A program made the position numbers and the translations under genes. A stretch of DNA of 64,000 bases, from positions 248,001 through 312,000 of the forward strand of contig NZ_CP083951.1 in the NCBI RefSeq assembly GCF_006440675.2. Reading direction: 5' to 3'. The notes below the pieces were generated by a model. It did not search any database, had not been told where the DNA came from, and saw nothing but the letters and a program-made list of their open reading frames with translations. This stretch comes from Mesorhizobium sp. B2-8-5. GTDB lineage: Bacteria; Pseudomonadota; Alphaproteobacteria; Rhizobiales; Rhizobiaceae. Below, piece by piece: positions 53,619-63,122 of this stretch (its first letter is position 1; every line of letters starts with the position of its first letter).

Positions 53619-53685
53619 GCGACAGGCATAGCCGATTCGCGGCGGTCCGGTCGCGTGCCGCGGCACGGTTTGCTGCGCCGATGCT

Positions 53686-54963
53686 TCAGGCGCGATGCAG
53701 GTAATCCTCGATCGACTGAGCCTTCATCTCGATCGAGAAACCGGGCGCAGCCGGCGGCATATAGGCGGCATCGCGGATCACGCAGGGTTCCAGGAAATGC
53801 TCGTGCAGATGGTCGACATATTCGATGACGCGTCCGTCCTTGCTGCCTGACACGGCGACATAGTCGATCATCGACAGATGCTGGACATATTCGCAAAGGC
53901 CGACGCCGCCGGCATGCGGCCAGACCGGCAGGCCGAACTTGGCGGCGATCAGCAGCACCGCCAGCACCTCGTTCAGCCCGCCCATGCGGCAGGAATCGAT
54001 CTGCACGACGTCGATCGCACCGCCGGCGATGAACTGCTTGAACATGATGCGGTTCTGGCACATCTCGCCGGTCGCGACCTTGATCGGCGCGATAGCTTTG
54101 CGGATCTTCGCGTGACCGGCGACGTCGTCGGGGCTGGTCGGCTCCTCGATGAAGAAGGGCTTGGCGAAGGCCAGGTCCTTCAGCCAGTCGATCGCCTGGT
54201 CGACCTCCCAGACCTGGTTGGCGTCGATCATCAGATAGCGGTCCGGGCCGATGACCTCGCGGGCGATCCTGAGACGGCGGATGTCGTCGGCGCGGTCGCG
54301 GCCGACCTTTAGCTTGATGTGATTGAACCCATCGTCCACCGCTTCCTGGCAAAGACGCCTGAGCTTGTCGTCGGGATAGCCGAGCCAGCCGGCCGAGGTG
54401 GTGTAGCAGGCATAGCCCTCGCGCTCGAGCGCGGCGATGCGCCCGGCCTTGCCAGCCTCGGCCTTCTTCAGGATCTCCAGCGCCTCTGCCGGCGTGATCG
54501 CGTCGGTGAGATAGCGGAAATCGACGATGCGCACGATCTCTTCCGGGCTCATCTCGGCGACAAGGCGCCAGACCGGCTTGCCGGCTTCCTTGGCCCAGAG
54601 ATCCCACACCGCGTTCACCACAGCGCCGACGGCGAGATGCATGGCGCCCTTGTCCGGGCCGATCCAGCGCAGCTGGCTGTCGCCGGTCACATGGTGCCAA
54701 AAACGGCCGGGGTCCTCTTTCACCCAGTCAAGATCGAGCCCAACGACGCGATGGCGCAGCGCTTCGATCGCTGCGCAGCAGATCTCATTGCCGCGGCCGA
54801 TGGTGAAGGTGAGTCCATGGCCCTTCAGCGATGGGACATCGGTGTCGAGGATGACATAGGCTGCCGAGTAATCCGGATCCGGATTCATCGCATCGGAGCC
54901 GTCGAGGCTTTGCGATGTCGGAAAGCGAAGGTCGAAGGTTCTGAGGTCCGTGATCTTGGTCAT
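53686..54963 (-). CDS. L-fuconate dehydratase (enolase superfamily)
   Basis: 425 residues. The long N-terminal part with SLDGSDAMNPDPDYSAAYVIL distinguishes L-fuconate dehydratases (the ENOSF1 group). The active-site strand is HIKLKVGRD (K217, K219), followed by LMIDANQ, FFIEEPTSPDD, ATGEMCQNR and WPHAGGVGLCEYVQH. It converts L-fuconate to 2-keto-3-deoxy-L-fuconate in the oxidative L-fucose pathway. It is the last gene of a run that includes the matching dehydrogenase, a mutarotase and a CUT1 importer. Confidence 0.92.
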   Translation of the reverse strand: MTKITDLRTFDLRFPTSQSLDGSDAMNPDPDYSAAYVILDTDVPSLKGHGLTFTIGRGNEICCAAIEALRHRVVGLDLDWVKEDPGRFWHHVTGDSQLRWIGPDKGAMHLAVGAVVNAVWDLWAKEAGKPVWRLVAEMSPEEIVRIVDFRYLTDAITPAEALEILKKAEAGKAGRIAALEREGYACYTTSAGWLGYPDDKLRRLCQEAVDDGFNHIKLKVGRDRADDIRRLRIAREVIGPDRYLMIDANQVWEVDQAIDWLKDLAFAKPFFIEEPTSPDDVAGHAKIRKAIAPIKVATGEMCQNRIMFKQFIAGGAIDVVQIDSCRMGGLNEVLAVLLIAAKFGLPVWPHAGGVGLCEYVQHLSMIDYVAVSGSKDGRVIEYVDHLHEHFLEPCVIRDAAYMPPAAPGFSIEMKAQSIEDYLHRA

Positions 54964-55027
54964 GCCTGCCTCTTAACTGGGCTGCCTCGTAGCTGGATTG
55001 CCGCCGCCGCTGGCTGCCGGAACGGCC

Positions 55028-55759
55028 TCAGATCGACCAGCCGCCGTCGATGTTATAAGCCTGCCCGCTCGTGTAGGTCGCACCGGCCAGGTAGACCGCA
55101 AGGTCGGCGATCTCGTCGGGCGTGCCAATCCTGCCCATCGGCTGGCGGGCGATGAAGGCGGCGCGGGCCGCCTCATAGTCGCCCTGCGCCTGCATGCGGC
55201 CCTGAAGCGAGGGGCTCTCGACGGTACCCGGGCAAATGGCGTTGCAGCGTATGCCCTTGGCGACATAATCGGCGGCAATCGATTTTGTCAGACCGATGAC
55301 CGCGGCCTTGGTCACACCATAAGCAAAACGGTTCGGCACGCCCTTCGGGGCGCCCGCCACCGACGCCATGTTGATGATCGAGCCATCGCCGCGTCCCAGC
55401 ATGCCGGGCAGCACGGCGCGGATGGTGCGGATCATGGCGCGCACGTTGAGATTGAAGGCGAAGTCGAGATCCTCGTCCTTCATCTCGAGGATCGAGCCGG
55501 CATGGACGAAGCCGGCGCAGTTGAACAGCACGTCGACGCGGCCGATTTCGGCAAAGGCGGTTTTCACCGCATCGTCGTTCAGCACATCGAGTTTTCGCGC
55601 CGCAATGCCAGGCGTCTTGCTAAGTTCGGCCAGGGCCGCCTCGTTGATGTCGGTGGCGTGGACGATGGCGCCGGCCTTTGCGAAAGCCAGAACGCTTGCC
55701 CGTCCAATGCCCTGCGCGGCCGCCGTGACGACCACGACCTTGCCTGTGATATCAGCCAT
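55028..55759 (-). CDS. 2-keto-3-deoxy-L-fuconate dehydrogenase-like SDR
   Basis: 243 residues. The cofactor motif VTAAAQGIGRASVLAF, VLFNCAGFVHAGSIL, Ser in NMASVAGAPKGVPNRFAYGVTKAAV and CNAICPGTVESPSLQGRM resemble the BDH2-like SDRs that oxidise 2-keto-3-deoxy-L-fuconate to the 2,4-diketo acid. Its position 64 bp upstream of the dehydratase gene supports this. The hydrolase that would normally split the diketo product is not seen nearby. Confidence 0.88.
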   Translation of the reverse strand: MADITGKVVVVTAAAQGIGRASVLAFAKAGAIVHATDINEAALAELSKTPGIAARKLDVLNDDAVKTAFAEIGRVDVLFNCAGFVHAGSILEMKDEDLDFAFNLNVRAMIRTIRAVLPGMLGRGDGSIINMASVAGAPKGVPNRFAYGVTKAAVIGLTKSIAADYVAKGIRCNAICPGTVESPSLQGRMQAQGDYEAARAAFIARQPMGRIGTPDEIADLAVYLAGATYTSGQAYNIDGGWSI

Positions 55760-55777
55760 GTTCTTTTGTCTCCGTCT

Positions 55778-56224
55778 TCAGCCGGGCCGTCGCTCGACGA
55801 TGTAGATGTGATCCGCCGCCAGCACGACCTCGTCGCGCTGGTTCAAAACCTCGACACGCTCGATGACACGTCCGGCGTTTGGCCGTTTCGTGTCGTCCTC
55901 CTTGGCGGCGATGGTGGTGCGCGTGCGGATCGTGTCGCCGATGAAAACCGGCTTGATGAAGCGCAGCCGGTCGTAGCCGTAGGAGAAGGCGGCGGGATTG
56001 ATGACGCTTGCCGTCAGGCCGACGCCGACCGAGAAGACCAGCGTGCCATGGGCAATGCGTTGGCCGAAGGGCGTCGTCTTCATGAACTCGGCATCCATGT
56101 GGTGCGGGAAGAAATCGCCGGTGTGGCCGGCATGGACGACGAAATCGGTCTCGGTGATCGTGCGGCCGCTGGTGAAGCGCGACGAGCCGATCTCATAGTC
56201 CTCGAAATAAGTGGTCTGTTCCAT
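55778..56224 (-). CDS. MaoC-like hotdog-fold dehydratase
   Basis: 148 residues. [23 protein letters not shown] opens the MaoC/R-hydratase domain, and the catalytic block is [21 protein letters not shown] with its Asp and His, followed by [15 protein letters not shown]. Members act on CoA thioesters or similar beta-hydroxy compounds. Its role in a fucose-type pathway is unclear: it could process a diketo-deoxy intermediate or belong to a side branch. It is cotranscribed with flanking genes (gaps of 18 and 8 bp). Confidence 0.85.
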   Translation of the reverse strand: MEQTTYFEDYEIGSSRFTSGRTITETDFVVHAGHTGDFFPHHMDAEFMKTTPFGQRIAHGTLVFSVGVGLTASVINPAAFSYGYDRLRFIKPVFIGDTIRTRTTIAAKEDDTKRPNAGRVIERVEVLNQRDEVVLAADHIYIVERRPG

Positions 56225-56232
56225 GTACGGCC

Positions 56233-57306
56233 TTACGGCTTTGCGGCCAGCGGCGTTGCCGGCGCGGCACTGGATTTGTAGGCGGCCTCAACCAATGCCA
56301 TGGTGTGCCAGGCATCCTCGACGGAGCTGACAAGCTCGGCGTCCTCGCCGGAAGCAAAACGCTGGACATTGGCCATGCGGCCGACAAAGGCGTCGGGGAA
56401 CCATTCGCCGGCGAGCGGCACGCTGACCCAATCCGACCCGCCCTTGGGATGGATTTCCAGAATATCGGGCTCGCCGCGCGGATAGTCGAGATTGAGGCCG
56501 AGCTTGACGTAAGCCGCGCCTTCGGTGCCGCAGATGCGGAACTCACAGGCCTGGTAGCGGCGGCCGAATTTGTGGTCGTGGTTGATCGACAGCCCGCAGC
56601 GCACCGTGTCGCCATAGTCGAGGATGGCGCTGGTGCGGGTCTGCGCGACCTTGTGGTTGGGATGGCCGAGCGTCTTGGCGTGCACGCCCAGCGGATTGCC
56701 GAGAAGCTGGCGAATCAGATCGAGATAATGGATCGAATGCATGGCGATCTCAACGCGCGGCGCCTTGAGCAGGAATTCCCACAACTGCCAGGGCGTGTCG
56801 AGCGCCAGAAGCGCGTCGAAATCGACGACCTCGCCCAGCCAGCCCTTGGCGATGGCATCCTTCAGCGCCAGCATCATCGGCGCGAAGCGAAGCTGGAAGT
56901 TCACGGCGGCCTTCAGGTGCTTGGCGCGGCAGATTTCGAGGATCTCGGTCGCCTCGCCGAGATAGTTGCCCATAGGCTTCTGGATCAGCGCCACCGCGCC
57001 GTCCGGCAGGGCCTTCAGCACCTCGGCATGCCGGCCTGGCGGCGTGGCGAGATCGAAGATCGCGTCCTTCACCGCCGCTGCTTCCTCGACCGAACGGAAC
57101 GCCGTCACGCCCCATGTCTCGGCGAGCTTCCGCGCCTTGGCCTGCTCCGGATCGTAGAGGCCGGAAATCGGGAAGCCGCCCTTGCGATAGGCGGGAAAAT
57201 GCGCGTCGCCGACGATCGAGCCGGCGCCGAAGGTGACGATCGGGCGCGGCTTCGACGGTTTCGGCCAGGACTGCACCAGCGATGCCGGATCGAAGGCATC
57301 AGTCAT
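56233..57306 (-). CDS. Gfo/Idh/MocA-family oxidoreductase
   Basis: 357 residues from the ATG at 57306; an unconserved extension upstream is discarded. The Rossmann motif is [17 protein letters not shown]; the usual EKP motif is [15 protein letters not shown], with Gln for Glu. [14 protein letters not shown] carries the catalytic-region His. It may be the aldose dehydrogenase of the pathway (for L-fucose or a related sugar), but specificity is not shown. It overlaps the mutarotase gene by eight bases. Confidence 0.85.
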   Translation of the reverse strand: MTDAFDPASLVQSWPKPSKPRPIVTFGAGSIVGDAHFPAYRKGGFPISGLYDPEQAKARKLAETWGVTAFRSVEEAAAVKDAIFDLATPPGRHAEVLKALPDGAVALIQKPMGNYLGEATEILEICRAKHLKAAVNFQLRFAPMMLALKDAIAKGWLGEVVDFDALLALDTPWQLWEFLLKAPRVEIAMHSIHYLDLIRQLLGNPLGVHAKTLGHPNHKVAQTRTSAILDYGDTVRCGLSINHDHKFGRRYQACEFRICGTEGAAYVKLGLNLDYPRGEPDILEIHPKGGSDWVSVPLAGEWFPDAFVGRMANVQRFASGEDAELVSSVEDAWHTMALVEAAYKSSAAPATPLAAKP

Positions 57307-57628
57307 GATGGAAGACCTCGTCCATCGACGCCCACCACTCGCCTTCCTTGCGGGTCGGCAGCGGCTCCTGGCAAGGCATGCAGACCGACCACCATTCCTG
57401 AGTCTTGGGATCGGCAGCCATCTTGGCCATATCGGCGGCATAATCGGTGCCGTGATATTCGAAATAGGAGAAAAGCAAGTTCTCCGGCCGCTTCAGATAG
57501 ATCGAATAGTTCTTGATGTTGCAGGCCGAGATCATGGCGAGAACGTCAGGCCAGACAGCAGCGTGCAGGCGGACATATTCCTCGACCTTCTCGGGCTTCA
57601 AGCCCAGCACCATTCCCATGCGCTGCAT
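57299..57628 (-). CDS. L-rhamnose/L-fucose mutarotase (RhaM family)
   Basis: 109 residues, the family length. VLGLKPEKVEEYVRLHAAVWPDVLAMI with the H-x4-WP element and NYSIYLKRPENLLFSYFEY are characteristic; EWWSVCMPCQEPLP is the C-terminal block. It interconverts anomers of L-rhamnose or L-fucose before dehydrogenation. It sits between the Gfo/Idh gene and the second enolase gene in a tight operon. Confidence 0.88.
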   Translation of the reverse strand: MQRMGMVLGLKPEKVEEYVRLHAAVWPDVLAMISACNIKNYSIYLKRPENLLFSYFEYHGTDYAADMAKMAADPKTQEWWSVCMPCQEPLPTRKEGEWWASMDEVFHHD

Positions 57629-57638
57629 ATCCGCCTCC

Positions 57639-58751
57639 CTATTTCACGATCGCCGTGGTGAATTCGGCGATGCTTCTTGCCTTGACCGCGTCCCAGTCCC
57701 AGTCGATGCCGATGCCGGGTTGGCTGGGCGCCAGTGCATGACCATCCTCGATGCGCATCTTGGCGCCCGTCAACTCATCGAGCTGCGGAATATACTCGAC
57801 ATATTTGCCGTTCTGGATGGCGCAGACCAGACTGACATGCAACTCCATGAGGAAATGCGGGCAGACCGGCATATCGAAGGCCTCGGCCGCATGGGCCACT
57901 TTCAGCCAGGGGGTGATGCCGCCGATGCGGCCGACATCGACCTGGATGATGTTGCAGCCGCCTTTCTGCATGTACTCGCGAAAGTGCCTGATGGAATAGA
58001 GCGATTCGCCGACGGCGATCGGCGTCGGCGTCGAATTCGACAGCCGCACATGGCCGTCGATGTCGTCGGCCGGCAGCGGCTCCTCGATCCAGGCGAGGTC
58101 GAGCTCGCGCAGCCGTTCGGCGCGGCGGATCGCCTCGTCGACGGAAAAGCCCTGGTTGCAGTCGGTCATGATCTCGTAGCCGTCGCCGACCGCCTTGCGC
58201 ACGGCCGAGAGCCGCGCGACGTCCTCGGAGCCGTGCGGCTTGCCGATCTTGACCTTCGAGCCGGTGAAGCCTCTTGCCTTCGCGGCAAGCGCGTCGTCGA
58301 CAAGTGCGGCCGTCTCGATATGCAGCCAGCCGCCCTCGGTGGTGTAGAGCGGGCAGCGGTCCTTGGCGCCGCCGGCAAGCTTCCAGAGCGGCAGGTTCTG
58401 TTTTCTCGCCCGCAGATCCCAAAGCGCCGTGTCGATCGCGGCCAGCGCTATCGCGGTGATGGCGCCGATGGTGGTGGCGTGGGTGGCGAATTCGAGATCG
58501 TGCCAGATCGCCTCGATCTGGTCGGCGTCGCGGCCGATCATGCGCGGCGCCAGATGGTCGGCGAGAAGCCGCATCACCGAGGAGCCGCCGGTGCCGATCG
58601 TATAACTGTAGCCGGTGCCCGACGCGCCGTCGGCATCCGTAATGGTGACGATCGGCGTCTCCTGGCTGACGAAGCTCTGGATCGCGTCCGTGCGCTTCAC
58701 CTTCGGCACGAGGTCGACCATGCGCAGTTCGATTTTCTCGATTTTCGCCAT
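57639..58751 (-). CDS. Mandelate racemase/enolase-superfamily sugar-acid dehydratase
   Basis: 370 residues. The active-site strands are GSKVKIGKPHG, IMTDCNQGFS, AWIEEPLPADD and IAVGESLYS, ending with CPHFLMELHVSL. It belongs to the mandelate racemase branch, but this arrangement does not match the L-fuconate dehydratase encoded nearby, so it probably acts on a different sugar acid or has another role. It precedes the mutarotase and follows the transporter ATPase with a one-base gap. The exact substrate is not known. Confidence 0.83.
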   Translation of the reverse strand: MAKIEKIELRMVDLVPKVKRTDAIQSFVSQETPIVTITDADGASGTGYSYTIGTGGSSVMRLLADHLAPRMIGRDADQIEAIWHDLEFATHATTIGAITAIALAAIDTALWDLRARKQNLPLWKLAGGAKDRCPLYTTEGGWLHIETAALVDDALAAKARGFTGSKVKIGKPHGSEDVARLSAVRKAVGDGYEIMTDCNQGFSVDEAIRRAERLRELDLAWIEEPLPADDIDGHVRLSNSTPTPIAVGESLYSIRHFREYMQKGGCNIIQVDVGRIGGITPWLKVAHAAEAFDMPVCPHFLMELHVSLVCAIQNGKYVEYIPQLDELTGAKMRIEDGHALAPSQPGIGIDWDWDAVKARSIAEFTTAIVK

Positions 58752-58752
58752 G

Positions 58753-59850
58753 TCAGTTCCTCAGCGACTTGCCGGTTTCGGCGGAAAACAGATGCGCGCG
58801 GCTCAGATCGAAGCTCATGCCGATCCGGTCGCCCGCTTTCAACGGTTTCGGATTGAGCATGCGCGACACCCAGTCGGCGCCGTTGAACTCGGCGAAGACC
58901 AGCGTTTCGTTGCCGAGCGGCTCGGTGATGCTGACGGGCAGCTCGACGCGGTGGACTTCTGTTTCGCCGCCGGAGCTGAGGCCGTGACCGGTCGGATAGA
59001 AATCATCGGGGCGAATACCGAACACGACCCTGTCGCCGGCCGCCGTCTTCGACTTGAACTGGCCGGGCAGCGGCAGGCTGTCGCCGCCGCTGAAAACAAG
59101 TTTGCCATCGCTCACCGCCGCCTCGTGCAGGTTCATCGGCGGCGAGCCGATGAAGCCGGCGACGAAGTGGGTCGCGGGTCGGCTGAACACCTCGTCCGGC
59201 GTGCCGACCTGCTCGATATGGCCGGAGCGCATGATGACGATGCGGTCCGCGAGCGTCATCGCCTCGACCTGGTCATGGGTGACGTAGATCACCGTCGACT
59301 TGACCTTGGCGTGCAGCTTCTTGATCTCGGTGCGCATCTGCGTGCGCAGCTTGGCATCGAGGTTGGAGAGCGGCTCGTCGAACAGGAAGACATCGGGATC
59401 GCGCACGATGGCACGGCCCATGGCGACGCGCTGGCGCTGGCCGCCGGAGAGCTGCGAAGGACGGCGCTCGAGCAGGTCGTCGAGGCCGAGGATGGCGGAG
59501 GCTTCGGCAACGCGCCGGTCCATGTCGTCCTTGGCCGCACCCGCGATCTTCAAGGAGAAGCCGAGATTCTCGCGCACCGTCATATGCGGGTAGAGCGCAT
59601 AGGACTGGAACACCATTGAGATGTTGCGCGAGCGCGGCGCCAGGTCGTTGACCACGCGGCCGCCGATGTCGATCGTGCCGCCGCTGATATCTTCGAGACC
59701 AGCGATCATGCGCAAGGTCGTCGACTTGCCACAGCCGGACGGACCGACCAGCGCGATGAATTCGCGGTCGGCGATGTCGAGATCGATGCCGTGCACGATC
59801 TCCATGTTGCCGTAGCGCTTGGTGAGCTTTTTCAGCGAAACCGTTGCCAT
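58753..59850 (-). CDS. ABC transporter ATPase, UgpC/MsmK type (CUT1)
   Basis: 365 residues. GPSGCGKSTTLRMIAGLE, SMVFQSYALYPHM, LSGGQRQRVAMGRAI, VFLFDEPLSNLDAKLR and VIYVTHDQVEAMTLAD are the expected motifs, with a MalK-like C-terminal regulatory domain (FGIRPDDFYPTGHGL). It lies between the enolase gene and the MalG-like permease in one operon and would drive uptake of the sugar degraded by the neighbouring enzymes. Confidence 0.9.
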   Translation of the reverse strand: MATVSLKKLTKRYGNMEIVHGIDLDIADREFIALVGPSGCGKSTTLRMIAGLEDISGGTIDIGGRVVNDLAPRSRNISMVFQSYALYPHMTVRENLGFSLKIAGAAKDDMDRRVAEASAILGLDDLLERRPSQLSGGQRQRVAMGRAIVRDPDVFLFDEPLSNLDAKLRTQMRTEIKKLHAKVKSTVIYVTHDQVEAMTLADRIVIMRSGHIEQVGTPDEVFSRPATHFVAGFIGSPPMNLHEAAVSDGKLVFSGGDSLPLPGQFKSKTAAGDRVVFGIRPDDFYPTGHGLSSGGETEVHRVELPVSITEPLGNETLVFAEFNGADWVSRMLNPKPLKAGDRIGMSFDLSRAHLFSAETGKSLRN

Positions 59851-59854
59851 GAAG

Positions 59855-60721
59855 TCAACCTTTCACCGCGCCGGAGGTGAGGCCGCCGACAAGGTGTTTC
59901 TGGACGATGTAAGTAAGGGTCAGCGCCGGGATGATCATCACCACGGCCAGCGCGCACATGCCGCGCCAGTCGATGGTGAACTCGGCCGTGTAGTCGAGCA
60001 GCCCGACGGGCAGCGTCTTGGAGTTGACGGAACGGGTCAGCTGCGAAGCCAGAGCGAACTCGTTCCAGCAGGTGAGGAAGGCGAAGATCGCGGCCGAGGC
60101 GATGCCCGGACGCGCCAGCGGGAATTCGACCTGCCAGAAAGCCTGCCAGCGGGTGCAGCCGTCGATCTGCGCGGCTTCGGCGAGGTCTTTCGGCACCTGG
60201 CGGAAGAAGCCGTCGATCAGCCAGATGGTGAAGGGCACGTTGAGCGCGACATAAGCCAGGATCATGCCGATATGGGTGTCGATGATGCCCAGCCGCACAT
60301 AGAGGAAGAACAGGGGCAGCGAGAGCGCGATGCCGGGCACGGTGCGCGTCAGCATCAGGCCGAGGAACATGCCCGACTTGCCGCGGAACCGGTAGCGCGC
60401 GAAGGCGTAGCCGCCGGCCATGCCGATGGCCACCGCAATCACCGTCGAGGTGACCGAGATGATCAGCGAATTGCGGAAATAGTCGAGCACCGGGATGCCG
60501 CCCTTGCCGATGCCGCTGAACATCGCGACATAGGCATCGAAGGAGAGTTCTTGTGGGATCCAGACCGGCGGCTTGGCCATGATCTCGACCGTGGGCCTGA
60601 GCGACGACAGCACGATCCAGATGCCCGGCAGGCAAATAAGCAACATGGCGAAGAACAGGCCGACACGGTGCGCGACGGTCAGCGCGCGGCGGGTGAGGCG
60701 GGCGGAGGCGTTCTCGTCCAT
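59855..60721 (-). CDS. ABC permease, MalG-like (CUT1)
   Basis: 288 residues from the ATG at 60721. Six membrane helices, with the EAA loop DLAEAAQIDGCTRWQAFWQVEFP and the MalG-type end HLVGGLTSGAVKG. An upstream frame extension overlaps the other permease and is rejected. Gap to the ATPase gene is four bases. Confidence 0.9.
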   Translation of the reverse strand: MDENASARLTRRALTVAHRVGLFFAMLLICLPGIWIVLSSLRPTVEIMAKPPVWIPQELSFDAYVAMFSGIGKGGIPVLDYFRNSLIISVTSTVIAVAIGMAGGYAFARYRFRGKSGMFLGLMLTRTVPGIALSLPLFFLYVRLGIIDTHIGMILAYVALNVPFTIWLIDGFFRQVPKDLAEAAQIDGCTRWQAFWQVEFPLARPGIASAAIFAFLTCWNEFALASQLTRSVNSKTLPVGLLDYTAEFTIDWRGMCALAVVMIIPALTLTYIVQKHLVGGLTSGAVKG

Positions 60722-60723
60722 CG

Positions 60724-61620
60724 TCACCACTCCGCGCCGATCTGCGCGCGCGCCGCGGCGAGCTTGTTGTAGAAATAGACGGTGAAGGCGATCGACAGCA
60801 GGATCGAGAAATAGGCCATGGCGTTGGCGAGACCCATGCGGGCGTCGCTGTAGGCGGTGCGGCCGACCAGCGTCCACAACAGCTCGGTGCGGCCGGCTGG
60901 ACCACCATCGGTCATGATCTTGACGATGTCATAGGCGCGCGCGACGTCGAGCGAGCGGATGGTCATGGCGATGTAGGCGAAGGGCATCACGAAGGGCCAG
61001 ATGACATAGCGGAAGGTCTGCCACGGCGTGCAGCCGTCGACGCGCGCCGCCTCGATCGGCTCCTTGGGCATGGCGAGCAGGCCGGCCAGGATCAGGATGG
61101 CGAAGATCGAGGTCGACGACCAGATCTCGGCGATCGAGATGGCGATGAAGGCGAGATGGCCTTCGATCAGCCACGGGATGGCGTCCTGCGTGATGCCCAG
61201 CGACTGCAGCGCGTTGTTCACCAGGCCGATATTGTCGTTGAACATGAATTTGAACTGGAAGCCGACCAGGATCGGCGAGAACATCATGGGGAACATCATC
61301 AGCGTGCGCAGGATGCGCTGGCCGCGCGTCGCTTTCTCCACCAGCATGGCCAAGCCGAGGCCGAGCAGCATTTCAAGGTTCAGGGCGATGGTGAGCAGGA
61401 GCACGGTGCGGCCGAAAGCCCACCAAAAATCGGCATTGGACAGGATCGAGAGATAGTTGCGAAGGCCGACGAAGACGAAGAACGTCTCGGGCCGCGTCAG
61501 GCGGAACGGCGTGAAGCTGGAATAGAGCGACAGGATCAACGGCAGCACCACGACCGCCGCCAGCACGACGATGGCCGGGAGCAGCAACAGGAATGGCGCG
61601 GATGGCTTGAAGCCCTTCAT
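60724..61620 (-). CDS. ABC permease, MalF-like (CUT1)
   Basis: 298 residues from the ATG at 61620 (MKGFKPSAPFLLLLPAIVVL). Six membrane helices and the EAA loop EPIEAARVDGCTPWQTFRYVIWP; IMTDGGPAGRTELLWTLVGR is typical of MalF-like proteins. It is separated from the binding-protein gene by 119 bp containing a perfect hairpin. Confidence 0.9.
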   Translation of the reverse strand: MKGFKPSAPFLLLLPAIVVLAAVVVLPLILSLYSSFTPFRLTRPETFFVFVGLRNYLSILSNADFWWAFGRTVLLLTIALNLEMLLGLGLAMLVEKATRGQRILRTLMMFPMMFSPILVGFQFKFMFNDNIGLVNNALQSLGITQDAIPWLIEGHLAFIAISIAEIWSSTSIFAILILAGLLAMPKEPIEAARVDGCTPWQTFRYVIWPFVMPFAYIAMTIRSLDVARAYDIVKIMTDGGPAGRTELLWTLVGRTAYSDARMGLANAMAYFSILLSIAFTVYFYNKLAAARAQIGAEW

Positions 61621-61697
61621 CGGGACCCTGTGAAAGAAACGACTGAGCCAGCCCCGGCCGAAGCCTGGGGGAGATTTGAGCAGCCGCAAAGGCTGCA

Positions 61698-61721
61698 GCC
61701 TCCCCGGTTTGCCGGGGAGGC
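61698..61721 (-). terminator. Perfect 10-bp hairpin 3' of the CUT1 binding-protein gene
   Basis: GCCTCCCCGG and CCGGGGAGGC with a four-base loop, 19 bp after the binding-protein stop. No U-run follows on the minus strand, so partial termination or 3'-end protection of the binding-protein mRNA is more likely than full termination. Confidence 0.55.
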
Positions 61722-61739
61722 GATTTACGAGCGCGATGC

Positions 61740-63056
61740 CTAGAGCTTGCCGGCGTCCTGGAGTATCTGCGTCGCCTTGGCGGCCGCCTCGTCCAGGGCC
61801 TGCTTGGACGTCTTGTCGCCGAGGATCGCCGCCTGCAACTCGGGGTAGACGGCGTTCGAGATCTCGATCCATTCCGGCGTCTGCGGCACCGCGAAGGCGT
61901 GCTTGGCTTCCTCCTGGAAGGCGGAGAGAACCTCCTTCTTGTAAGGATCGTTTTCAGCCTGCCTCAAGTCCCAGTCCCAAACCGCGGTGCGGGTCGGCAG
62001 CGGGCCGGCGGCGGCTTCCAGCTTCTGGCTGTCCTCGTTGGTCAGCCACCAGACCAGGGAGGCGGCGGCTTCCTTGTTGGCGCAGTTCTCGGTCACCGAG
62101 AAGCCGTGGAAACCGGACCAGCCGGTGCGCTTGCCGGAAGACCCCTTGGGCGCGACTTTCACGCCGACATTGCCGGCGACCTTCGAGGACTTCGGATCGT
62201 TGAAGAAACCGGCCCAGCCCGGCCAATCGAGGTTGATCGCCACGGTGCCCGAGGCAAAGCCCTGGCCGAGATCGTCCCAGAGATAGTTGGTGGTGCCGGC
62301 CGGCACCGCCTTGGCCTTGTAAAGGTTGACGAACCAGTCAAGTGCACGGATGCCGGCCTCGGAATTGAAGACGGGCTTGCCGTCCTTGTCGAGATATTCG
62401 CCGCCCTCGGCGACCACCATCTCGTAGAAGCGGCCGTTGATCGCCTCTTCCTTGCCGGCGAACTGCGTGCCGTAGAAATTGGGCGGGTTGGCGAAGAACT
62501 CGGCCTGGTCGGTGACTTCCTTCCAGGTGTCGGGCGGTGCAAGGTCGTAGCCGTATTTGGCCTTGAACTTGGTCTTGTTGTCGGCGTTCTCGTAGAGGCT
62601 CTTCTGGTAGTAGAGCGCCGAGACGTCGAACTGCGCGCGCGGCAGCATTTCCAGCTTGCCGTCGATGGTCGCGGCCTTGATCGTCGACGGCACGAAAGCG
62701 TCGATCTCTTCCTTCGGCAAGAGCTTGCTGAGGTCGGTGTAAAGGCCCGTATACTGCGGCGCGAAGGACGAATGGTTCCAGCCGACGCACCAGTTGGTGC
62801 TGCCCGAGGCGATGTCGGACTTCAATTCCTTGTCGATGTCGAAGCCGTTCTTCTTGGTCAGGATGTTGACCTTGGCGCCGGTCGCCTTCTCCCATTCGGG
62901 GATGCGCTCGTAGAGCTTTTCATATTGCTGGCCGCCGATCAGCTTCACGTCGATCGTCACGCCCGGAAATTTGCCGGGCAGATCGGCCGAAAACGCCGTG
63001 CCGCTCAGCAGCAGGCCAGCCAGGCCGGCGGAAATGCCTAGAACCAGTCTCGTCAT
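61740..63056 (-). CDS. Sugar-type ABC substrate-binding protein (CUT1)
   Basis: 438 residues. The signal peptide ends in SGTAFSAD. The mature sequence has GQQYEKLYERIPEWEKATGAKV, SGSTNWCVGWNHSSFAPQYTGLYTDLSKLL and a late WWLTNEDSQKLEAAAGPLPTRTAVW block typical of family-1 binding proteins. Ligand inferred from the operon: L-fucose or a related 6-deoxy sugar or its oligosaccharide. It is the first gene of the operon, divergent from the IclR regulator. Confidence 0.9.
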   Translation of the reverse strand: MTRLVLGISAGLAGLLLSGTAFSADLPGKFPGVTIDVKLIGGQQYEKLYERIPEWEKATGAKVNILTKKNGFDIDKELKSDIASGSTNWCVGWNHSSFAPQYTGLYTDLSKLLPKEEIDAFVPSTIKAATIDGKLEMLPRAQFDVSALYYQKSLYENADNKTKFKAKYGYDLAPPDTWKEVTDQAEFFANPPNFYGTQFAGKEEAINGRFYEMVVAEGGEYLDKDGKPVFNSEAGIRALDWFVNLYKAKAVPAGTTNYLWDDLGQGFASGTVAINLDWPGWAGFFNDPKSSKVAGNVGVKVAPKGSSGKRTGWSGFHGFSVTENCANKEAAASLVWWLTNEDSQKLEAAAGPLPTRTAVWDWDLRQAENDPYKKEVLSAFQEEAKHAFAVPQTPEWIEISNAVYPELQAAILGDKTSKQALDEAAAKATQILQDAGKL

Positions 63057-63122
63057 GTTCTCCTCCCATGGGCTCGCAGCGACGGCCCGCCGAGTGCGTG
63101 ACCGATCGCTTAAGCTTCATTC

